From: JBFGCA01 sp041567315
Lineage (GTDB): Bacteria > Acidobacteriota > Thermoanaerobaculia > Multivoradales > JAHEKO01
Assembly: GCA_041567315.1 (NCBI GenBank)
Contig: JBFGCA010000001.1
Coordinates: 52,980 to 116,979, forward strand
Length of the DNA stretch: 64,000 nucleotides
Direction: 5' to 3'
Under the pieces are notes generated by a model. It had not been told where the DNA came from and did not search any database. It saw only the letters and a program-made list of their open reading frames with translations. Positions 58,926-64,000 of the stretch are shown piece by piece. The stretch's first letter is position 1. Each line of letters opens with the position of its first letter. A program made the translations under genes and the position numbers.

Positions 58926-59936
58926 TCAGAAAGCGCCGACGTACGCCGACAACGCGGGCTGCCCGCCCAGGTGGGCGTAGAGCACTCGCGAGCCGGCCGG
59001 GATCTCGCCGCTCTCGATCAGGCCGATCAGCCCTGCCATCGACTTGCCCTCGTAGACCGGGTCGGTGAGCATGCCCTCGAGTCGGGCGCAGGTGCGGATG
59101 GCGTCGATCGTGCGGGCGTCGGGGATGCCGTAGGTGCCGGCGCTGTAGCCGTCGACCAGCGTGATCTCGTCGGGCCGCAGCTCGCGGCCGAGACCGATCT
59201 TGTCGGCGGTCGCGCGGGCGATGCGGGTGACCTGCTCGACGGTCTTCTCCAGGGTCGCCGAGGCGTCGATCCCCAGGACGCTGCGGCCGGGCCGGTCCTC
59301 GAGCGCGAAGCCGGCGATCATGCCGGCCTGGGTCGAGCCGGTCACCGTGCAGACGACGACGGTGTCGAAGAACAGCCCCAGCTCGGCCTCCTGACGCGCC
59401 ACCTCGCGCGCCCAGTTGGCGAAGCCGAGACCGCCCAACGGGTGGTCCGAGGCGCCCGCCGGGATGGCGTAGGGGACCCCGCCCGCCTGGCGCACCGACT
59501 CCAGCGCTCGCCGCCAGCTCTCGCGGAGGCCGATGTCGAAGCCCGCCGGGTCGAGCCGCACGTCGGCGCCCAGGATGCGCGACAGCTGGATGTTGCCGAC
59601 CTTGTCGTAGCCCGGGTCGGGCCACTCGACCCAGTGCTCCTGCACCGTCACCGCCTTCATCCCGAGATGGGCCGCCACCCCGGCGACCTGCCGGGTGTGG
59701 TTGGACTGCACGCCGCCGATCGACACCAGCGTGTCGGCCCCCTGGGCGATCGCCTCCGGCACCAGGTATTCGAGCTTGCGCACCTTGTTGCCGCCGAAGG
59801 CGATCCCCGAGTTGCAGTCCTCGCGCTTGGCCCAGATCTCCACCCCGCCGCCCAGGTGGCGGCTCAGCCGCGGCAGCGGGTGGACCGGCGACGGTCCGAA
59901 GGTCAGGGAATGGCGGGGAAAGTCGTCCAGGCTCAT
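58926..59936 (-). CDS. acdS: 1-aminocyclopropane-1-carboxylate deaminase
   Basis: The protein has 336 residues, the usual size. It has KREDCNSGIAFGGNKVRKLE with the PLP Lys, VSIGGVQSNHTRQVAGVAAH, and DPVYEGKSM and YAHLGGQPAL near the C-terminus. The Glu and Leu in these last segments match the residues that distinguish true ACC deaminases from D-cysteine desulfhydrases. The enzyme would open the ACC ring to 2-oxobutanoate and ammonia. GGAGG lies two bases before the first ATG (59939) and five before the second (59936), so the second is preferred. In plant-associated bacteria it lowers plant ethylene; here it might simply serve nitrogen use. Confidence 0.9.
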   Translation of the reverse strand: MSLDDFPRHSLTFGPSPVHPLPRLSRHLGGGVEIWAKREDCNSGIAFGGNKVRKLEYLVPEAIAQGADTLVSIGGVQSNHTRQVAGVAAHLGMKAVTVQEHWVEWPDPGYDKVGNIQLSRILGADVRLDPAGFDIGLRESWRRALESVRQAGGVPYAIPAGASDHPLGGLGFANWAREVARQEAELGLFFDTVVVCTVTGSTQAGMIAGFALEDRPGRSVLGIDASATLEKTVEQVTRIARATADKIGLGRELRPDEITLVDGYSAGTYGIPDARTIDAIRTCARLEGMLTDPVYEGKSMAGLIGLIESGEIPAGSRVLYAHLGGQPALSAYVGAF

Positions 59937-59994
59937 CATCGCCTCCAGGCGAAGGTCCGGGGATGGGGCTCCTGCCGGCGGCGGCCAGCGCCGG

Positions 59995-61890
59995 TCAGCG
60001 GGTCGAGTCGTAGGCGTCGATCAGGAAGGCGCCGCCCGGGGGGGCGCCGGTGGAGCCGCGGGGGAGGCCGATGCGGACCTTGGAGACGGTCCAGCGGCGG
60101 TTGTCGAGGTCGGCGGCGTCGAGGACCAGGCGGCCGTTACGGCGCAGCCGGACCATGCCGTCGGAGGTGCCCGGGCCACTGGCGCGCCGCCACTCGACGA
60201 GCAGGCGGTCGGCGGCGTTGGGGCGGATGCGGGCGCTGCCCAGCTCGACGAAGGGGCCGGAGCCCGGGCGCGCGCTCACCGCCACCCGGTAGCGGCCGCG
60301 CTCGAAGCGGAGGGTGAGCCGCAGGTGCGGCCGGCCGCGGCCGATCAGCTCGAGGAAGGTCAGCTCGGTGCCGCCCATGTCGACGCGGCGGGGGTTGAAG
60401 TAGAAGCCGACGTTGAGGGTCTCCTCGCGGATCGGGTGGGCCGACTCGAGGAACGAGCGGGCCGGCGTGCCGTCGACCGGCACCTCGAGGGCGAAGGCCG
60501 AACCCCGCAGGCCGGGCTCGACCACCCGGACGTTGCCGCGCACCCGCGTCCAGCCCACCGCCTCACCGTCGTCGAAGCCGTCCGAGAAGACACCGCCGCC
60601 CACCACCGCCGGCCGGAAGTCGGCGACGATCGGGGCGGTGAGATCGCCGGTCCGTGCGTTGTCGCGCTCGCCGTCGACGCCGGTGGGGACCCCACCGACC
60701 CGGACCCGGGGATTGGAGAAGTTGAGCACCGGCTCGCAGCCCAGGTTGCAGGTGTTCGACGAGGCCATGATCGTCCGCAGCGAGCCGTCCGCCACGTGGC
60801 CGTAGGACCATGGATAGGAGGCCTGCTCGGGGGGCGCCGGCGAGTTCTCCGGGTCGTGCTCGAAGCCCAGGTTGTGCCCCAGCTCGTGGGCGAAGCTGGT
60901 CGAGCAGAGCTGGTGGGTGACCGAGTAGCTGAAGCGCTCGAAGCCAGGCCCCGGCACCCGCATGACGTAGGCCAGCCCACAGAAGTCCTGCAGCCTGCCG
61001 CCGAGGATCAGCGCCACCAGGTCGGCACCCCAGAGGTCGCGCAGCTCGGCGACCCGCGGGTTGTTGCGCAGCCAGGACAGACCGCCCTCCATGCTGGCGT
61101 CGCTCACCGCCGCCGGGGCCGTGTGAACGAGGCGGAAGCGCACCGCCATCCGGCTGTCCGCGGCCGCGGTGTTGGCCAGGTCGACGAAGTGCTGGATCCG
61201 CCCGAGGATAGCGTCGCCGCCCCCCGCCTGGCTGGCGGCACCGTCCGAGTAGAGGACGAGCAGGTCGACGCGGTCGGACGGGTCGGCCGCGGTGCCGTTT
61301 CTCGTGGCGCTCACCGCAGCGCCGGCCAGGTCGCTCGGCGGCTCGCTGGAAGGATCGCCCGCCGGGGCCGCGGCCCTCCCAACGCGATCAAGAGGGCCAG
61401 CTCCGCCCTCTCGCCCACCGTCACCGGCAGGCGCCGCCACCGCCCCGCAGCCCGCCGCTGCCGCCGGATCCAGCCGCTCGAGCGTCTGCTCGCCGTCGGG
61501 ACCCGCCAGCAGCTCGTAGGTGCCTTCCGGCGCCAGCACCAGACCGTGGACCCGATCGCCGGCCAGGGTCAGCACCACCCGGCTGGAGGCCGGCACCCCG
61601 GCCAGCCGGCCTGTCCAGGTGGCGCCGTTCGGTCGGCGCTCGAACCCGTCGAGCCGCGCCACGTGAACCAGCCCGTCGGGCAGCGCGATCCGCAGCTCCG
61701 GCGCCGCTCCGGCCACCAGCCCGGCCTCTACCCCCACCCGCCGCGCCTCGAGCGCCCGCTCCGACCGCGGCATCACCCGCTCGAAGAGGCGAACCAGGTC
61801 GGGCGGCCCGTCAGAAGCGGTCAGCACCGCGGGGCAGAGTCCCAGCACCCCCCACAGAGCCAGCCCCACCAGAACACACACCGAGCCCAT
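59995..61890 (-). CDS. Secreted metzincin peptidase with C-terminal DGFD-type beta-sandwich
   Basis: The protein has about 631 residues from the ATG at 61890, which begins a signal peptide; a longer frame starts at a GTG at 61977. The first 180 residues are a propeptide-like region. The catalytic domain has HELGHNLGFEHD, a complete HExxHxxGxxH metzincin site, and IMASS as a possible Met-turn, like reprolysin-type enzymes. After it, VFSDGFDDGEAVGWTRV opens a domain of about 220 residues with strand-rich LamG-like sequence that reaches the C-terminus. The opening motif is the same as the terminal tail of two other secreted proteins here. Confidence 0.8.
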   Translation of the reverse strand: MGSVCVLVGLALWGVLGLCPAVLTASDGPPDLVRLFERVMPRSERALEARRVGVEAGLVAGAAPELRIALPDGLVHVARLDGFERRPNGATWTGRLAGVPASSRVVLTLAGDRVHGLVLAPEGTYELLAGPDGEQTLERLDPAAAAGCGAVAAPAGDGGREGGAGPLDRVGRAAAPAGDPSSEPPSDLAGAAVSATRNGTAADPSDRVDLLVLYSDGAASQAGGGDAILGRIQHFVDLANTAAADSRMAVRFRLVHTAPAAVSDASMEGGLSWLRNNPRVAELRDLWGADLVALILGGRLQDFCGLAYVMRVPGPGFERFSYSVTHQLCSTSFAHELGHNLGFEHDPENSPAPPEQASYPWSYGHVADGSLRTIMASSNTCNLGCEPVLNFSNPRVRVGGVPTGVDGERDNARTGDLTAPIVADFRPAVVGGGVFSDGFDDGEAVGWTRVRGNVRVVEPGLRGSAFALEVPVDGTPARSFLESAHPIREETLNVGFYFNPRRVDMGGTELTFLELIGRGRPHLRLTLRFERGRYRVAVSARPGSGPFVELGSARIRPNAADRLLVEWRRASGPGTSDGMVRLRRNGRLVLDAADLDNRRWTVSKVRIGLPRGSTGAPPGGAFLIDAYDSTR

Positions 61891-62050
61891 TCTCGGCTGC
61901 CGAATCTCTCGCCTGACCTCGACGACACCAGAGATGTCGGCGCCAGGCGATCCGATTCTGTTGCGCACAGCAACCACCTGCAGTCCAGCTTACTCCAGGG
62001 ACCGGACGACTGAACCCCATTCAGTCGCCCCACCCAGGGGGCCGCCTGGG

Positions 62051-62785
62051 TCAGCGCGCCGGGTAGGCGCAGACGATCTCGAGGACTTCGGCCGGGCGGT
62101 GGGCGACGTGGTCGGGTTGGACCGCCCAGGGCGCCGCGGGCTCGATGCCGTAGAAGGCCGCGATGCTCACCACCTCGACGTCGCTCGCGAGCCGGACCAG
62201 CTGTTGGCGCGCCCGCTCGGCGCAGAGGGTGTCCGTCTCGTGGTCGCCGATGAAGAACAGGCGACCCGGGTTGGTGCCGCCGAGCAGCTCGAAGCAGCGG
62301 AGCAGCCCCTCCGGGTGCGGCTTCTGACGCTCGGGGTCGACCTCCTCGTAGCCGATCACGACGTCGAAGTGGCGGGAGATGCCGCCCTTCTCCAGACCCG
62401 ACCGGATGTTGGCGCGGCCGTTTTGCGAAACGATGCCGTGCCGCAGGTGTGCCAACCCGGCCAGAACCCCGGCGATTCCGTCGAAGACCGGGGGCGTCTC
62501 GGGGTCGCGCAACTGCAACTCCGTCCACAGACGGCCGGCGCGATCGATCTCCTCCTCGCTGAATCCGAACTCGCCCCTGTAGATCTCGCGCCAGTTGGCG
62601 TGCCGCGTCCACGCCCGGTCGTAGGCCTCGAGCGACGACAGCGCCTCCCACTGCGTGGCCGGCCGGCCCGTGATCCGGCCGATGATCACCCGGTTGATCC
62701 GCAGGTTCTTCTCCCGCGAGTCGACCAGCGTGCCGTCGTAGTCCCAGAGGACGACGGTGGTGCGCTGTTTCCCGATCGTGACCAT
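62051..62785 (-). CDS. HAD-superfamily hydrolase
   Basis: The protein has 244 residues from the ATG at 62785, after which the fold begins at once: LWDYDGTLVDS (motif I), IVSQNG (motif II), KPHP (motif III) and IGDHETDT (motif IV). It is of the phosphoglycolate-phosphatase-like class with a helical cap. The substrate cannot be told. No ribosome-binding site precedes the start. It diverges from the hydrogenase gene. Confidence 0.84.
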   Translation of the reverse strand: MVTIGKQRTTVVLWDYDGTLVDSREKNLRINRVIIGRITGRPATQWEALSSLEAYDRAWTRHANWREIYRGEFGFSEEEIDRAGRLWTELQLRDPETPPVFDGIAGVLAGLAHLRHGIVSQNGRANIRSGLEKGGISRHFDVVIGYEEVDPERQKPHPEGLLRCFELLGGTNPGRLFFIGDHETDTLCAERARQQLVRLASDVEVVSIAAFYGIEPAAPWAVQPDHVAHRPAEVLEIVCAYPAR

Positions 62786-62852
62786 GGCAACGAGACGCCC
62801 GCGCAACCTATCGCAGTCCGGGTCGACCGGCCCACCTCGTTCGACTCCGGTC

Positions 62853-62986
62853 GGTGAGCCGAGCTCACCCTGGGCCCCGAAATTCGGGGCCAACCCACCC
62901 TTCGGGGTGGGGACACCCCACCCCGACGTTACCCCCGTAGCGTATGCCCGGCCACCTGAAAAGTATTACGAGCCCGCCTTGGCGGG
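62853..62986 (+). promoter_or_regulatory. Hairpin-rich leader with switch-like element, copy 4
   Basis: Several stems lie in series upstream of the hydrogenase gene. GGTGAGC/GCTCACC spans 62853-62869 and GGCCCCGAA/TTCGGGGCC spans 62873-62891. CCCACCC-TTCG-GGGTGGG spans 62894-62911. CCCGCC-TT-GGCGGG spans 62973-62986. GGGGTGGGG (62904-62912) can instead pair with CCCCACCCC (62916-62924), a perfect nine-base stem that excludes the UUCG hairpin. Confidence 0.6.
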
Positions 62987-63043
62987 TATCGACAGGGTCC
63001 CCCGCGGCGCCTACCTTTTGGCCCAAATCTTGGAGGGTCGCCG

Positions 63044-64000
63044 ATGCCAGAGTCACCAAGCTGGTTTATGGAGGAATTGGAGCGGCGCGGGGTATCGCGC
63101 CGCGACTTTCTGGGCTTTTGTGGGGTGATGACCTCGGTCCTCGCCCTGCCCCGCTCGGCGGGGGCCAAGATCGCCCGCGCCATCGAAAACGGGGAGAAGC
63201 CGACGCTGGTCTGGCTGGAGTTCCAGGACTGCGCCGGCAACACCGAGTCGTTCCTGCGGGCCGGGCGGCCGACGGTGGCCGACATCGTGCTCGACACCCT
63301 GTCGGTGGACTACCACGAGACGATCATGGCGGCGGCCGGCCACCAGGCCGAGGAGGCGCTGGCCAAGGTGGTCGAGGAGAAGGCCGGGACCTACATCGCG
63401 GTGGTCGAGGGCTCGATTCCCACCGGGGCGAACGGCGCCTACTGCACGATCGGCGGCCGCGCCGCGCTCGACATCGCCCGCGAGGTCTGCGGCGGCGCCG
63501 CGGCGACCATCGCCATCGGCACCTGTGCCGCCTTCGGCGGGCTGCCGGCGGCGGCGCCCAACCCCACCGGCGCGCTGAGCGTCGCCGACGCCGTGCCCGG
63601 CCTCAAGAACCTGATCAACCTGCCGGCCTGCCCGGCCAACGCCGAGAACCTGGTCGGCGTCCTCGTCTACTACCTGACCTTCAACCGCTGGCCGGCCACC
63701 GACCGCTACCGGCGGCCGCTCTTCGCCTACGGCAAGTCGATCCACGACAACTGCGAGCGGCGCGCCCACTACGACGCCGGCCAGTACGTCGAGAACTGGG
63801 GCGACGAGGGGCACCGCACCGGCTACTGCCTCTACAAGGTGGGCTGCAAGGGGCCGGTCACCTTCCAGAACTGCCCCAGTGTCGGCTGGAACGAGGGCAC
63901 CAGCTGGCCGATCGGCTGCGGCCACCCCTGCATCGGCTGCGCCGAGCCGGAGTTCTGGGACAAGATGACGCCGTTCTACTCGCATCTCGCCGGCTTCCCC
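63044..64000 (+). CDS. [NiFe]-hydrogenase small subunit, group 1 (3' end outside window)
   Basis: The visible 319 residues start with the Tat motif SRRDFLGFCG, so the subunit is exported folded with its partner. The cluster ligands follow the group 1 plan: GTCAAFGG, the CPANAENL segment, and near the end the His/Cys ligands in IHDNCERR, VGCKGP, FQNCPS and HPCIGCAEPEFWD. The proximal cluster motif, normally C-x-G-C-x-E, reads Cys63-Ala-Gly-Asn66-Thr-Glu, so one Cys is replaced by Asn. The known group 1h hydrogenases have a non-Cys ligand at the proximal cluster, so this could belong near them; the group cannot be settled here. GGAGGG precedes the ATG. The large subunit should follow beyond the window. 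Confidence 0.9.
   Translation, partial: MPESPSWFMEELERRGVSRRDFLGFCGVMTSVLALPRSAGAKIARAIENGEKPTLVWLEFQDCAGNTESFLRAGRPTVADIVLDTLSVDYHETIMAAAGHQAEEALAKVVEEKAGTYIAVVEGSIPTGANGAYCTIGGRAALDIAREVCGGAAATIAIGTCAAFGGLPAAAPNPTGALSVADAVPGLKNLINLPACPANAENLVGVLVYYLTFNRWPATDRYRRPLFAYGKSIHDNCERRAHYDAGQYVENWGDEGHRTGYCLYKVGCKGPVTFQNCPSVGWNEGTSWPIGCGHPCIGCAEPEFWDKMTPFYSHLAGFP

Overview
The window is about 70% G+C or higher by eye, gene-dense, and carries no rRNA, tRNA, insertion sequence, prophage or CRISPR array that I can see. The protein content suggests an Acidobacteriota member, most likely of the Thermoanaerobaculia type. The clues are GWxTD/VWFA-related proteins, zinc-finger plus TPR proteins, an ECF-like sigma factor beside a PknB-type kinase with a TPR tail, many secreted peptidases, and proteins ending in a short DGFES-DTSAWSGSVP tail. 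This placement is inferred from recalled families; no search was run.

Layout. 0-7 kb: a VWA protein cut by the window edge, a PQQ-type propeller, an M14 peptidase, an MFS exporter and a zincin. 7-13 kb: an OmpH/Skp-like chaperone, a HAD phosphatase and UbiA prenyltransferase pair separated by a 15-nt tandem repeat, a secreted gluzincin, a 40-residue ORF with a strong terminator, and a zinc-finger/TPR protein. 13-18 kb: a gene remnant, a secreted protein behind a clear c-di-GMP-I (GEMM) riboswitch, a CGNR regulator, DinB and a zinc-finger/PP2C phosphatase, and a secreted metallophosphoesterase. 18.3-23.2 kb: a three-gene operon for secreted proteins, made of a caspase-like (His/Cys dyad) peptidase, a separate prodomain-like protein, and a metallopeptidase with seven FG-GAP repeats. 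23-35 kb: a TIG/propeller protein, an RRM protein, a PhoX-like protein, two PilZ-type proteins, a nucleoside phosphorylase, a large M14 protein lacking its first zinc histidine, and YceH. 35-45 kb: a lipoprotein of the sulfatase fold, VapBC with a palindromic operator, and a transporter operon (NSS, a 30-residue MetS-like subunit, DAACS). An outer-membrane protein, a LolA-like protein, a thioesterase and a DUF2277 protein follow. 45-64 kb: an M36 fungalysin, an unknown lipoprotein, a sigma factor/kinase/lipoprotein operon, a GT87-like membrane protein, a second sulfatase-fold protein, M23 and MBL proteins, ACC deaminase, a metzincin, a HAD phosphatase, and the small subunit of a group 1 [NiFe]-hydrogenase running off the end.

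Themes. Secreted proteolysis dominates, with at least nine peptidase-like proteins, and c-di-GMP signalling appears both as a riboswitch and as a PilZ receptor. A family of GC-rich elements with alternative pairing arms (CCCACC / GGTGGG / CCACCC) recurs at 13.9, 16.2, 18.3 and 62.9 kb, each time 130-230 nt upstream of a gene in the same orientation. Several genes that lack a Shine-Dalgarno site have a TANNNT box 6-9 nt before the start codon, as expected for leaderless mRNAs.
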